A DNA stretch of 64,000 bases from Siphlonurus alternatus (GCA_949825025.1 OX463778.1:17452196-17516195), one strand, 5' to 3'; numbered from the stretch's first letter, positions 12,980-24,613 are shown. Numbers and translations are program-made. Notes: generated from the letters alone by a model not told the origin.

Positions 12980-13340
12980 ATGTAATTTGTTCACCCAAAG
13001 AATATATTTGTCTTACATTGCTTCTCATAAAGTGAGTAGTTTTAATAAAATATTTAAAGTTTATACTCAAATGAATTTTTTTCTCCGCCGCCGCCATTAC
13101 GCCTGCAAAAATAAAAACCAGGCAACTCGCGCTGTATTGTTGTATGCTAAGTTGCATAGTTGTAGGGTTTATTTAGTTTTTCTAGGGTTAAAATTGCATT
13201 TAAATATTATTAATCAATTATGTATTTTATACGGCTGAATTGGCTATAAAGTCTTATGTACAGTCTTTAAGCCCAAACTTTAGTATGATGTTATATGATT
13301 TTTTTTCTAATAAAAACTTTTTTGAATTGAATTAAAACTT
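12980..13340 (+). mobile_element. Possible LINE 3' end
   Basis: The 3' end reads CTAATAAAAACTTTTTTGAA then TTGAATTAAAA, a simple-repeat tail after an AATAAA signal. This is typical of arthropod non-LTR elements. The segment upstream includes GGCTATAAAGTCTTATGTAC. No protein domain was recognised. Confidence 0.4.
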
Positions 13341-13810
13341 TTTTTAGTTAAAAAGTCTTAATCGTACTAAAAATCCAAATTACGATGTTTAACAATAGTT
13401 ATAACTATAACTTAAGCTTTTCAACTAAATCTGAATTGCTAAATTCACAATAAAAGGGCACACATTTATTACAGCAATAAAATTGTACGATATAACAATA
13501 TTTCTATAATTTTCTTGCTATGGTTAAAACATGATAGAAAAAAGTTTTATACTAAATTCTTGTTGGTTAAAGAAAAAAAATGTCAGATTCTGTTTCTAGT
13601 TACAACTTTTTTAAATTAATGTGTTGAAAATTAAATTTATTTTGAAAAAAAAAATGTAAACGAAGAGAATAAATTAAATACATTTATGATAATGTAATTA
13701 TTATCTGAAGTTATATTCAAAATTATGCTGAAATATATTTTTAAAAGCCATATTGATCTATATAAAAAAAATTATCTAAGGTATTACCGATTAATTTTTT
13801 TTCTGCAGTA

Positions 13811-13966
13811 CGTCACATGAACGAGTGTCTCGATGTATCGACCTGGACTGACAATTGTCCCCACCCTACTACTCTCTGCTTGGTGACACCGTATCTCCAA
13901 CTTGGACCCTCGCCAACCTTCCATTGTCACTCACACGTAACCCCTACAGAATATCTCCATTGTTAA
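13811..13966 (+). other. Exon-like open segment after a strong acceptor
   Basis: A tract of T ending TTTTTTTTCTGCAG is followed by a GC-richer segment. One frame stays open from 13811 through an ATG at 13817 to TAA at 13964-13966, giving 49 residues from the Met and rich in Cys, His, Pro and Thr (MNECLDVSTW at the start). I recognise no family, and no codon-level constraint can be judged from one sequence. It may be an unusual repeat remnant. Confidence 0.2.
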
Positions 13967-15390
13967 ACGTTATTTCAATGAAGAATATGTTTGCTTTTAT
14001 TATAATGATTGTGAACCATGAAGAGCAAGACTAATTAATATATTTTATATTAAAATTATTTATTTTTTATCTATAATTCCAGTTAAAAAGTACACACATG
14101 CTCACATGGCTAAACACCATATTACTAAAGCATAACATACCATATTTAATTTATATCAGACAAAATTTAGCATTAATATATTCATCTACATGTACACTCT
14201 TCGTCTCTGAGAAGTACCCTTCTACAAAGTTTATTATATACAATACCCCGTAAGAATAACACAGGGCATGGTGATTAACAAGGCTGCAAAACAGATGTTT
14301 TTAATTTCTTCTTATTTGATAAATAGTTGCAAAGTTGGTCAATATAAAATTATTTAGTCTTAATAATTAAGAATTCTTGTTATATTTCAATAAGTAATTA
14401 TGTTTGAACAATTAATTTTATATTCTTATTTTTACAAAAAATAATAATGTTAAATAATAACAATTATAATAATAGATAAATATAGAATATAGTTATTCAT
14501 GTTTCTATTTTTTTTTTCTCATGTAATGTTTAATTAGTTAAATTGATAAACAAGTTAAACCTTTGAGCTTTAATTGAACAATACGATGTATTTCATGCAC
14601 CAGCCAATAAGATTATTTTAAAATAATCTTGGCTGGACTTTATTGTATAACTTTTTATGAAATAAAAAAAAAAACTTTTCAGGGGTGTACATTACAATAT
14701 TTATTAAGGAACAATATTATTAATCTGTTTTTAATTTCCCATAATTGTGAACTTTTTTAAAATTATATTTCTAAATTAATAATATTTAATTGTAGGACAG
14801 ACTTTTGACATAAAGCACAACGTTCTGTCTTTTTTGTTTACTTGCTGAAAGTACTGAGGGTATTTGGGTACTTTCTTTCCAGCCATGTATTGCGGAAATT
14901 TTTTATTAGTTTGTGTTTTGATTAATAAAGTAATTTAATCAAAAGCTTCTCTAAATCTCTATACATGAACATATTGAGTATAATATAAAATATATTTTAA
15001 ATGTCAATCCAATTATTATTATTATAAAATATAAACGAATATATATATTTTAATTAGCTTTAATTTAATAGCTTTGCTTTACATATCTATAACAAAAAAG
15101 TCTAAACAACAAATATAACTTCATAATTTTAAAAATAATTGATTATTATTAATATTGTTATATATGATATTTTATTACATCATTTATTTATGTATATCAC
15201 ATTACATGAAAACAAATTTAACTTTTTTTTTCTTACAGCAAAATAATTGTCTGTGAAAATAATAAATATTTAATTAAATATTTTTATTGCTGAATGTTTT
15301 TCAATTTTAAGTGCATACTTTAGTCGAAGAGATGGAAATATTTAGAAAAATCGTGAAATTGAAACAACTAATAACCGAAAAAAAGAGCAG
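13967..15390. other. AT-rich DNA, no gene
   Basis: Strongly AT-rich. The only clear structure is a hairpin at 14602-14638 with CCAGCCAA and TTGGCTGG ends, inside a weaker palindrome reaching about 14580-14665. Confidence 0.5.
14602..14638. repeat. Hairpin
   Basis: The left arm CCAGCCAATAAGATTATTTT pairs with AAAATAATCTTGGCTGG, with a 3-base bulge and no loop. Confidence 0.8.
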
Positions 15391-15760
15391 CGCGTGGCGC
15401 AGTACAGTACATTCACTGAGCATCAGCATAGTACTCGTTAGATCACCAAAGTCAAGCACCATTGAGCTTGGTTGGTATTTGGATAGGTGACGGTTTCAAG
15501 GTAAAGATCTGATGGATCCGTAAAGTCGCCTCTCCACCCTTCCACCCAGTTTAATGCACTAGAGAGTTGTCAAGCATAACAAAGAGGTCATTACTTCTCA
15601 TATAGTCATATAGAAGCTTAAATGGAGCTGAACGAGTTCCCTGACCTTATTTTTTCCAATAAATAAGATGGGCGCAGTGCTTATCGTATGTGACTCTTAG
15701 CCGGATGGTGGTGTCCAGCACTGTTACAAATGTTGGTAGCTAAAGAAAACAAAACAAAAA
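15391..15760 (+). mobile_element. 5S rRNA-derived SINE
   Basis: The head has the 5S internal promoter order: GTTAGATCACCAAAGTCAAG, then GAGCTTGGTTGGTATTTGGA and ATAGGTGACGGTTTCAAGG. Real 5S ends are missing and an unrelated body follows, as in SINE3-type elements transcribed by RNA polymerase III. The body ends near an A-rich AAAGAAAACAAAACAAAAAC. The head resembles those at 55715-56052 and 57201-57536, while the bodies differ. Confidence 0.7.
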
Positions 15761-15935
15761 CTAGTGGTGCATCCGGGACGGGAGATGATTGATAGCATTC
15801 ATCTTCAATTATTGATTGTCTTCATGGTTCCCACAACCATATAATATGTATATATATTATGATTGGTTGACCGATTTTTGAGTGAATTGCTAAGGTTATT
15901 ACGATTTAGAAAGGACCCACAAAATCTTAAGTAGG

Positions 15936-16140
15936 TTGATTCACAAAAGTAGCTAAGAAGTCAAATTGAAATTGTCATTTTTGCTCTATACTTTGTGTCT
16001 TGTTCTGTTTCAGTAGAAAATAAAAATAGTAAAAGAATCCTTAATAAAATTTTAACACACGGGGGATCAATTGGTGAAGAGCACACTCGCTATTTTCCAA
16101 TCAGTGACTAAAAAGAATTGAAAGATTTGAGAGACTCGCT
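15936..16140 (+). repeat. Dispersed repeat, unit 1 (related to 17414-17660)
   Basis: It shares with the downstream unit, in the same order, CACAAAAGTAGCTA, AAGAAGTCA, TGTTCTG, CAGTAGAAA, AGTAAAAGAATCCTTA and AAAGATTTGAGA. It probably belongs to the same composite repeat as 16500-17430. Confidence 0.65.
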
Positions 16141-16177
16141 AGTTAAAAAAAAAATGTGGAGATTTTTGCTAATATTT

Positions 16178-16313
16178 TCTAAAGTATTTGTAATTGATTT
16201 AGTGCTTTTTCGCCATCTGATTATTGCACTAGTATCAACATTTCACTTAAATTTGTATACATACAGTGCAATAATCAGATGGCGAAAAAGCACTAAATCA
16301 ACTACAAATAATT
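16178..16313. repeat. Inverted repeat with 47-bp arms
   Basis: AGTGCTTTTTCGCCATCTGA on the left is matched exactly by its reverse complement on the right, and the match continues to AGTATTTGTAATTGAT. The central spacer is about 40 bp. The high arm identity suggests a young fold-back element or inverted duplication. Confidence 0.85.
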
Positions 16314-16499
16314 TAAACTCACGCCATCGTGTAATGGCCAGAAGTAAGAAATCTTGATTTTCTAAAGTGTTGTGTCAGTGTAAAAAAAAAATAATAATAA
16401 TACTTCCCCAAATTCGAGTTTTTACAACACAAATATATTTTACAGGAAATGCACGTTTTTTTGTATATTTGTTTAATACGATGGTTATATTTTAATCAT

Positions 16500-17430
16500 A
16501 ATTTTATTGGGCTAAAAATACATATTTTGGAGGAACAAAATTATTTATAAATAAGATTATCATTGCTCAATTTGTGAATGTAAAATGTGAGAAATTTTGT
16601 ATAAAAAAATGCACACTCTAAAATAATGTATTGCATGATCCATGTTTGAGAATTTTCACTAACACAGACGCCTTTTTGTATCGCATAAATTTTAATACAT
16701 CATACTGTATTATATTGATACGATATTGAATTTATTTACGCCGGATTGGTGTTTACTTTGCCAAGTAGTAAATTGTTTATGTTTAGTGTATTTGTGTGTT
16801 AAAAATTTACGTCACAGCTTGCGCTTCTTTCCTTCTTTTAAATTTTTAAATCATTTGAAAATTTGACATTGTACTGTACACTTAAATAGAGATGAATTTT
16901 TTACTAAACACAATTTGCCACACTTTCTTTTCTGTCTCCCCCCCCCCCACACCCTTTCTCTTTGTTCTCTTAGTTGATGAAAATTGTCAATTAACGCTTC
17001 TGAATATAAACCATGAATGTAATTTAAATTTTACACATTGTTGGTTAATATATTTACATATTTATGAAACTGAGAAATCAAAAGGTGAAAAATCAAACTG
17101 GTTGTGAAAGTAACAAAAGAATAATAACATTTCTGACGTACAAATTTAACATGAGTAAATGTTCAGTATTGTGTGGTGAACATTTCAAGTCACACTGGAT
17201 TACTTCACACACACGCAAACTACGAGGGTAATGGGAAGTGCGCTCGTCAAGAAAATTGCTATTTCGTAAGTCAGTTTCCAGCAGTGAATGTTCAGCGAGG
17301 TGAATATCCTTTGTGCTGTATTGTTGACACTTAGACTGAGCTCGCATCTGAGTATCTGCAGTCTATTTTTTAGACTGAAACGACAAAGTACAAAAATAAG
17401 TACATTTCATGAAAAATTCGGTTCACAAAA
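16500..17430 (+). repeat. Long dispersed repeat, copy L
   Basis: It matches, in the same order and orientation, segments at 27100-27345 and 28757-29485. Shared blocks include GGTGTTTACTTTGC, ATTTGTGTGTTAA, AATTGTCAATTAACGCTTCT and CGAGGGTAATGGGAAGTGCG. A third partial match is at 58830-58955. Within it, at 17149-17229, a short frame reads MSKCSVLCGEHFKSHW with a C-x2-H-F core like the second half of a THAP zinc finger. The frame stops after 26 residues, so if it is a THAP remnant it is broken. Confidence 0.7.
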
Positions 17431-17660
17431 GTAGCTATTAAGAAGTCACATTTAAATAGTCACTTGTGTGGCAAATATGTGATTTGTTCTGGTTCAGTAG
17501 AAACTAAAGTACCTAGAGTACCTGAAATTCAGATACTCTAGTAGAAACTAAATGTATTAGTAAAAGAATCCTTATTAAAAGTTTGACACACACACAGGGA
17601 GATTGGTGCAGTGTACACTCGTTACAATCAGACTAAAAGATTTGAGATACTAAATTCATG
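17414..17660 (+). repeat. Dispersed repeat, unit 2 (related to 15936-16140)
   Basis: A second copy of the 15936 unit. It additionally carries a 32-bp hairpin at 17512-17543 made of CCTAGAGTACCTGAA and TTCAGATACTCTAG. Confidence 0.65.
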
Positions 17661-19700
17661 AAATCAGTAAGTGATTTTTATTTCTTGACATATTTAAAAT
17701 ATATGAAAGTTTCTACTATTATTTTCTTATGTAAGTGTATTAAAAATATGAATAATACTAACTACAGTAACTTCTTTCTCCGTATGTCACATACGAGCTT
17801 CATACAGTTGATACAACCAGCACTGAAAACAAAGTTCTTATTTTGGAACAGCCTTTCTTTTTCCTTTTTGAGTTTCCATTATCATTGTGTTGTATGACAA
17901 GATGTGTCACCACCTGAGAAGGGTCGATCGGTGAAGAGGATCCATAGTGTTGAACGATCGCTCAAAGCCGTGACACTAAATTTCCGCTCGAAGCACTTGC
18001 ATGTGACAAAAATTGGAAAGATATGAAGTGCAAGTTGACACCCAAGGTAACTTGAATGTTGAAATAGAGGTGGTTCATATAGCCATAATAATTTAAAAAC
18101 TTTTACTGACCTTTTATTGAATACCAAAAATTGTGCGATACGTTTTTGCGTCGATATTTTATAATAATATTATTAAAATATAACTTAATTTATATTCTTA
18201 TTACAATGTATTATTTATGTTATCACAAGAGAATTCAGAAAATGCAAATGGTGACAGTGAATTTCATATAAAATACAAACTCAGTCAAATTATTGTGATA
18301 CAAATATAAAATATTGTATATAAATTAAGTTGATAAAAAGGTATTAAGGCCCCCTGTTAATTGCCTGTTTGATAACCAATATTGATATTGTTATCCTGAT
18401 TGTATAGTTTGAAAACTTAATCAAGAACAATAAGGATGGAAATCTGAACTTTCAACTCCGTACGTAGCAAAAATTTAAGTCAGATAACAAACAGACGTGT
18501 TTAGGGTCATGTTTAATTTATAACAATAATGGAAGTTCGCTCTCAGATGCTTCAAACGTAAACACCAAGCTCTTAATTTGAGTGCTGATGACGACTGGGA
18601 TACTATCAGATCGATATCAGAGTGACACGTCTACAATTTGTATTAAACTCTAAAGCATTATAGGAGAAACAAAAGAGAGAAATTTCTCCACCAATAAACA
18701 GACACAACAATATAAAGTCTATAAATACATTCGAGAAATTCCGTAATTCAATGGGTGTTTGTTCAATATTTTTTTATTAAAAAGTTCTGAGAAAAGTACG
18801 TAGTTTATAGTTACAGTTAACTATTCACCTGTTATAATAAAACAAACAGATATTAACATGGCCTAATTAATATATCATAATATTATTTAGACTTGTCTGA
18901 AATGGATTTTAGTTTAAACTCTCATTTGATTTTCATGTACCTGTCTTTACTCTTTACTAATAATTATCTAGCAGTTGATAGCACTATATTGTATATTAAA
19001 TGTTTTCAGTTTTACCCTCGGATATGTACTGTCATTTACCTATTTCTTTGAATTTAAAGCCCGGGGCTCTACTTGAATTTTTCCTGCGCATTCCTATCTA
19101 TATGAGAATATTCATAAATAAATAAAATAAATATTTATACAGTTTTATTTCTCTTACAAAGGCTATTTAAAATTCAAATTGCCTATTAATTACTAATTGT
19201 TGTTCCTTACTGAATGTCAACTTGATGGAGTTAATTATTTTTTTTAAAGTGTTTTTAAGAATAAGTGAATAATTTATAATTGTATAGTTTTAACTAAAAA
19301 AAAAAAATAATAACATAACTGTGCATAAAATGTATAAAATATAATGAGGCTTACGTAATATCATTTTATAGTAATTTCATTTGCCGTTTCTCGTTGAAAT
19401 TTATATACCATGCAGTAACATATCTTGACCTACTCTTAGCAAGTGTATAACGATGGGTTTCATAAAAACATTATTTGAGTTTCTCCGAGTAAAAATAACG
19501 AAGAAAAATGTAGCAATTAAATTGAGTGTACGCTAAACAGTGATTGACGTCATACAAATGTGATTTTCATAAGGAGGGTATTTACCATGTATTGTGTGTA
19601 AACTACAATGGTCATTGGAGTGTTAGCTTCAGCAAAATTATGCAAGTATCCCTCATTTTGAAACCTAAACATATTGTTAATCACACTGTGTTTTACTCTC
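17661..19700. other. AT-rich DNA, no gene
   Basis: No supported gene. A GC-richer piece at 17890-18060 has a donor-like CAAGGTAACTT at its end but stops in every plus frame. The rest is AT-rich with no repeats that I could match. Confidence 0.5.
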
Positions 19701-19852
19701 TTAAGCCTGTATTACACCATAAAATTTTGCATAAAATTTTTCATTGCAAGAAAATTTCATCTCCACACAAACAAATGGAGTTCAAGTTTTCTTGTAAGAA
19801 AAAATTGTATACAATAGTTAGAAAAATTATACCGTGTAATACCGGCTTTAAT
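19701..19852. mobile_element. Family C fold-back element, best copy
   Basis: It runs from TTAAGCCTGTATTACAC to GTGTAATACCGGCTTTAA. The arms match through AATTTTGCATA, TTGCAAGAAAATTTCA and the central AACAAATGGAGTT. Other copies lie at 3401, 24436, 24841 and 34090. It is about 150 bp with no coding. Confidence 0.8.
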
Positions 19853-19957
19853 TTGTTGCTATAGATACACTTAATTAATAAAAATTGTCACATCTTCAGG
19901 TTTAAATAAACTTTAAATACACTTGCTGGGAAAATAAATTTTCAGTTAAAAATGTTG

Positions 19958-20417
19958 GAATGGACAATTTGCATCAACTTTTTTTAGAAGCTCAATCGAA
20001 AGAGGAGGTCGAAAAATACATCTGTGAATTTTATGAGATTTTTATTCTTACTGCATCATGGCTAAAAGAGAGGTCACGTGACCTGGAGGCGTCGCCCGCG
20101 TCGCCTATGACGCCATTGAAATGCTCGGTCAAAGAAACGATCGACTTTATAACGCTTGTAAATAACCACGTTGCTATGGAAACAAGCAACAATTAATTTA
20201 TTATTTACAAGCGTTATATAGACGATCGTTTGCTTGACCAGACAGTTCAATGACGTCATTGGCGACATGGGCGACGCCTCCAGGTCACGTGACCTCTTTA
20301 CATCCCTATTTTAGCCATGATGTAGTAAGAATAAAAATCTCATAAAATTCACAGGTGTATTTTTCGACCTCCTCTTTCAATTGAGCTACTAAAAAAAGTT
20401 GATGCAAATTGTCCATT
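19958..20417. mobile_element. 460-bp fold-back element with paired E-box palindromes
   Basis: Left AATGGACAATTTGCATCAAC is mirrored by GTTGATGCAAATTGTCCATT. The arms run over 200 bp each and contain GGTCACGTGACC on both sides (20073-20084 and 20283-20294), a GACGTCA-type site on the right arm only, and ACAAGCGTTATA near the centre. The 78-residue open frame in the left arm (19960-20196) has a mirror-image frame in the other arm, so I treat it as palindrome-derived. Confidence 0.85.
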
Positions 20418-20743
20418 AATAAAGCAAAAAGTTGACTTTGCAATAAAAAATAAAAGATTTTTGTACTAAAGAAAATTAGAGTGGGAACAAATGTTTCCTA
20501 ATAATTCTGTCATGATTCTTTGATTTAAAAAAAGCAAAATTGGAGAATTTTGTTGTATAAAACAGTGAAGTTACGAACAAAAAATGAACATGAGAAAAAT
20601 ATATTAGAGATATATATTGGAGATGATGTGAAAATTTTAATAATTTATATGAAATAGTAACAATTAGGTGTGTTTTTTAAAGTCACATGAAATAGTAAAC
20701 ATCAATTTAAATAATTTAATATTAAATTAACTTTTTTTTTTAG

Positions 20744-20826
20744 TTTCTCTCATCGGCATGTCTGTCTAGACTTCTGTCTTTTTAAGGAGTAAAATCTGAA
20801 GACAGGGACGGAGGGCGTACATTCAG
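20744..20826 (+). other. Exon-like segment between strong splice signals, not open
   Basis: A run CTTTTTTTTTTAG precedes it and CATTCAG/GTAAGG ends it. All three frames contain stops, so if it is spliced it would be untranslated. Chance is a real possibility. Confidence 0.2.
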
Positions 20827-21867
20827 GTAAGGTCAAAAGTTTCTATATAGGGTGCCCGACAACTCTTAGGATGAGAGAAGTAAAGTCAATGAATGACGAG
20901 TTTACTAGGATAATAAAGGAGGGGGCTTGGATTGGATTGGAAGGTGATTTGATGATTATTTCTTCACGTCTGTGAATAATATATCATTAACAAATTCGTT
21001 TTCTGATCTTCACTGTTTCGACAAGTCTCTTGGGTACACGACAACGTCTCTCCACTTAATTGATGGCTTCTCGGGATTGCTCTCCAATCGAGGGTTTCAG
21101 GGAATTTTTTTTGCTGATCTGCAGAGATAGCATGCACCGTAGATCGTGATAGAGGGTGGAGGGGCAAAAATCTTCTTATAATCGAACTCTTGTCTAATAA
21201 GCGTATTATCAAGCAATTCAAGCGTCAACTTTAATTAAAAGTAAGGTAAAATTAGGTGACAACTATTCCATGAGTTTGTTTTATAAAAATTTATTATAAT
21301 TTATGTCATTTATATATGATATTTTGAGTTTTCTTTATATGTAATGAAAAGATGAATTCATGCATGTTGTCACTGTATATTATATATTATCTGTTTTAAA
21401 AGACATGCATGCCAGTAAACTTTGTTAGAACATACATATTTTTTTTTATAAAAAAACAAGAGCCAAAATAAAGTGGGAAAAATTCACCATACAGCTTATT
21501 ATGCTTATTATGCTTATAATAAAGCATAATTAATTATGCTTTATTTTAATATTGTTGTAATATTTCAGGATTAAGAAAGGTTTATGTAAAACTATTTATA
21601 CATAAACATGTATGATGTATAAAATGTATTATACGAGTTATAGAGCAAAAATAAGGCAAAAACCATAAATGATATCACTTTGTATACTGCATGCTGCTCA
21701 TTAAAGTTGAAATGGAAGTCTCTTATCCCGACCATTAGGCCGCACATCTTATACCTTAGACAAAGGACTAAAGTTCAGAAAGGATTAGCTTACAGCTATA
21801 CAAAGCAGTCAGTCAATTAAATTTTAATGATGGACAGTTATATCAGCTGAATGTTTTCCTCAATTCA

Positions 21868-22443
21868 CAATGGAGTACCGACCTCAAATTTTTTTATTGC
21901 AGAAATGGATAGAGGGTGCAAAAATATGCTACTCTGAAATTTTTCAGATTTTTCTGAGACCGAGAACTAATGAAATAATCGAAATGAAATGAAATAATCT
22001 TTATTTAGCTTTCGCTATTCAAATACATAATAGTTGTAGTTACATATTAATTAATTGATTTTACAACAACATATAAAAATTTGTTTCATAATTTTTTATG
22101 CCTACAGAACGAACCAATATATTAAAACAGAAATAGCAAAATACCAATTAACATATCAGATAGTTTTACAAATAATTACTTACACAATGAATATATAATT
22201 AACTGCTATAGGGAAATAACTATTTTTAAACAATTATTGAAAGTCCTTTTTGATAACGTCACGAGGCGCCTCTTTTTAAGAAAAGGATATGACATTAACG
22301 CCCGTGACGTCATAAAACGGACTTTCAATAATTTTTTAAAAATAGTTCCCGGTCTCAGAAAAATCTGAAAAAATTCAGAGTAGCATATTTTTGCACCCTC
22401 TATCCATTTCTGCAATAAAAAATTTTGAGGTCGGTACTCCATT
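21868..22443. mobile_element. Family A/B mosaic fold-back element, copy 4, split by a LINE end
   Basis: The outer arms are family A (CAATGGAGTACCGACCTC; GAGGTCGGTACTCC, and the TTCTGCAATAAAAAATT arm). The inner arms are family B-like (TTTTCTGAGACCG; GGTCTCAGAAAAATCTGA). It is interrupted at 21970-22217. Without the insertion it is of ordinary length for the family. The inner CRE-type sites are GATAACGTCAC (decayed) and GTGACGTCAT. Confidence 0.8.
21970..22217 (-). mobile_element. LINE 3' end inserted in a family A element
   Basis: A 248-bp insert flanked by AACTA on both sides (21965-21969 and 22218-22222). On the minus strand it ends AGCGAAAGCTAAATAAAGAT and then repeats ATTTCATTTC, a simple-repeat tail. 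The plus-strand tail at 23964-24015 (AGCGAGAGCTAAATAAAACT) is the same 3' end type. It is heavily 5'-truncated with no coding left. Confidence 0.7.
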
Positions 22444-22623
22444 TAAGAGGAAGTATTTTTTTATTTTTGTCAGACGGCCGGCTTCCACTCTACACTGCAG
22501 TTTATGTTGTAAATAATATGGCCAAAAAATTTTAAAAAAAATAGCTTAATATTTTTATTTTATTTCAATCATATTTTCTATTTTTTTTTATATTATATGA
22601 ATACTCATAATACTCAATTAGGA

Positions 22624-22954
22624 TAATGAGATATTAAAATGTGAAAATTTTAGTGGCTTAATCGAAAGAAGGGGTAAAAATATGGTACTGTGAATTTTTT
22701 CAGATTTTTCTGAGACCGGGAACTATTTTTAAAAAATTATTGAAAGTCTATTTTATGACGTCACGGGCGGCACTGCCCTATCCTCTTTCTTAAGGAGTGC
22801 CGCCCGTGACGTCATCAAAATAGACTTTCAATAATTTTTTTTTAAAAATAGTTCAATCCTGGTCTCAGAAAAATCTGACAAAATTCACAGTACCATATTT
22901 TTGCCCCTTCTTTCGATTAAGCCACTAAAATTTTCACATTCTAATATCTCATTA
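22624..22954. mobile_element. Family B fold-back element, copy 1
   Basis: It runs from TAATGAGATATTAAAATGTG to CACATTCTAATATCTCATTA. The arms include GGCTTAATCGAAAGAAGG, TATGGTACTGTGAA and, inside, ATGACGTCACGGGCGGCACT facing AGTGCCGCCCGTGACGTCAT. The core (CTGAGACCGGGAACTATTTT) is related to family A, but the outer 80 bp are different. Confidence 0.85.
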
Positions 22955-22966
22955 GTGCCTAAATTG

Positions 22967-23079
22967 CAGTGGCGTAACTACAGAGGGGTCCGAGGGGGCC
23001 AAGGGCCCCGGGACCGTGCATCAAAGGGGGCCAAGTGGACCTTCGGCCCCCAGGCCCACATTTTGTACTTACACCACTG
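22967..23079. mobile_element. Small hAT-type MITE with 8-bp target duplication
   Basis: The ends are CAGTGGCGTAACTA and GTACTTACACCACTG. The flanks CTAAATTG (22959-22966) and CTAAATTT (23080-23087) match at 7 of 8 positions. An 8-bp duplication and CAGTG ends fit the hAT superfamily. The 113-bp interior is GC-rich (GGGGGCC and GGCCCC runs), unlike its surroundings, and has no coding. Confidence 0.75.
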
Positions 23080-23869
23080 CTAAATTTGATAAACATTTTA
23101 GACCTTTGTTATTCATGAATGTAATTTAAAAAAATGCTATATATATTTTACAATCATATTATATAATCTTTCAAATCTTTCAGATGTTATATACATTGTT
23201 TTACAGTAATATTGGCACTGAAATGTAAGCTGCAACCTTATACATAAAAGACGAAAGTGAGCATTTTCTCGAAACCTATTTTGGCGTCCTGAAAGACAGC
23301 TTTTTATGTAAATGGATTTTTTTCTCACTTAGAAATCTCTAAAAGGAATGGAAAAGTTGAACCATAAAAACGAATTTATCTGCACATAAATTTATCAGGA
23401 TTTTATTGCTTTATTTCCGCTATGAAAAGAATTTGATATTCTATGACAAGGGAGAAATAGATTGATGAAAGATGGCCATGATGTCATACGGTACGACAAC
23501 AATTACTGGAGAAAGCCCGTCTGTAGTTCATTACCAAGAAAGTCTGGTGTAATCTCAGCAGTTTAAATTTCAGCTTATACTTCCTTCTCAGGAAACTAAA
23601 ATATGGTTTCATGTTGTTTTTCCTGGAGCTTATAATATTATTCGATATTCCTTTCTTAAAAAAAAATATATATATAATTACTTCAGAAGAGACACAAATT
23701 ATTTCAGTGAAATTATTTTATCTATGATAGCACTTTTTAAACTTTATAGCTACAAAGAATGCTTTTTCCACAGTAAGAAAATATTACAAATTCATCCTAG
23801 CTGAATGTAGCTTGCTTTTCTCTTCTTCCTCCAAGGTTGTACATATATAATAAATATTAATACGTTCTA

Positions 23870-24015
23870 TACTAGCAGAGAAAAGACCATCGATGATCTT
23901 TTCTCTTATATTAGATGTTGCTTTAATATTTTATATGTAACACAGTATGTTTTGTTTTGCACCAATGTATGTTATTAGCGAGAGCTAAATAAAACTATAC
24001 TTCATTTCAATTATT
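23870..24015 (+). mobile_element. LINE 3' end
   Basis: Ends AGCGAGAGCTAAATAAAACT then ATACTTCATTTCAATTATTT. The tail is shared with the antisense insertion at 21970-22217. Only the last 40 bp are clearly alike. The 5' limit is uncertain. Confidence 0.5.
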
Positions 24016-24435
24016 TGTATAATATTATCTGTATATTAATATATAGACATAAAAACGATGTCTACACAACTGTAAAGAATAATCATCCTGCAGGTATATA
24101 TACACCGTTTGCCTCATTTCCGCCTCAGATAAAAACCAAATTTATAAACGTGAATCGTGTTATTTGTAAATAAATTAATAATACATTGCTGCCTACAAAT
24201 TTGTGTAGGATTTCCTCCTCGTTTCTGAATGTTCCCACGAGCGATCATATGGAGTGGAATGGAAAAGTTTTAACTACTTTAAAATAAATACCCTTTGAAA
24301 AAAAATTTGATCAGACTTTTTAGTTAAAAGGCGATTAAACAAATTTCTTTGAAGACGATAGTTTAAAATTTTTATAATTTAAACTTAATAACTTGATATA
24401 AAAAAGGTTATTTAAGGATCATTGCAGTCTAAACG

Positions 24436-24475
24436 TAAAGCCTGTATTACACGACCCAATTTTGCATACAATTTT

Positions 24476-24513
<38 letters not shown>

Positions 24514-24613
24514 TCTCTGTATTCTCCGTACAAACAAATGGATTTGAAATTTTCTTATATTATACTATAGTGAAAAAAATAAATTTATATCATGTTCGTG
24601 TAATACTGGCTTA
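24436..24613. mobile_element. Family C fold-back element with expanded poly-A
   Basis: TAAAGCCTGTATTACACG at the left; CGTGTAATACTGGCTTA at the right; centre CAAACAAATGG. A run of 31 A (24481-24511) has expanded in the left arm where other copies have a short AAGAAAA. Confidence 0.7.

Larger units (their letters stand above)
5965..13800. other. Long AT-rich stretch without a recognised gene
   Basis: About 7.8 kb where I can support no exon. Small items are a tRNA-like fold near 6948-7010, an ATC microsatellite at 7418-7465, a GC-richer island at 8400-8640 ending in the donor-like CAGAGGTAATG, and a segment near 10900-11060 with a TATA-box-like CTGTATATAAG at 11039. None has enough evidence to be called a gene. 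Confidence 0.5.

Noticed and set aside
19544..19864. 106-codon plus ORF
   Set aside because: Its second half is a family C fold-back element; the first half shows no domain.
19960..20268. 78-codon plus ORF and 64-codon minus ORF
   Set aside because: They lie in the arms of the 19958-20417 palindrome.
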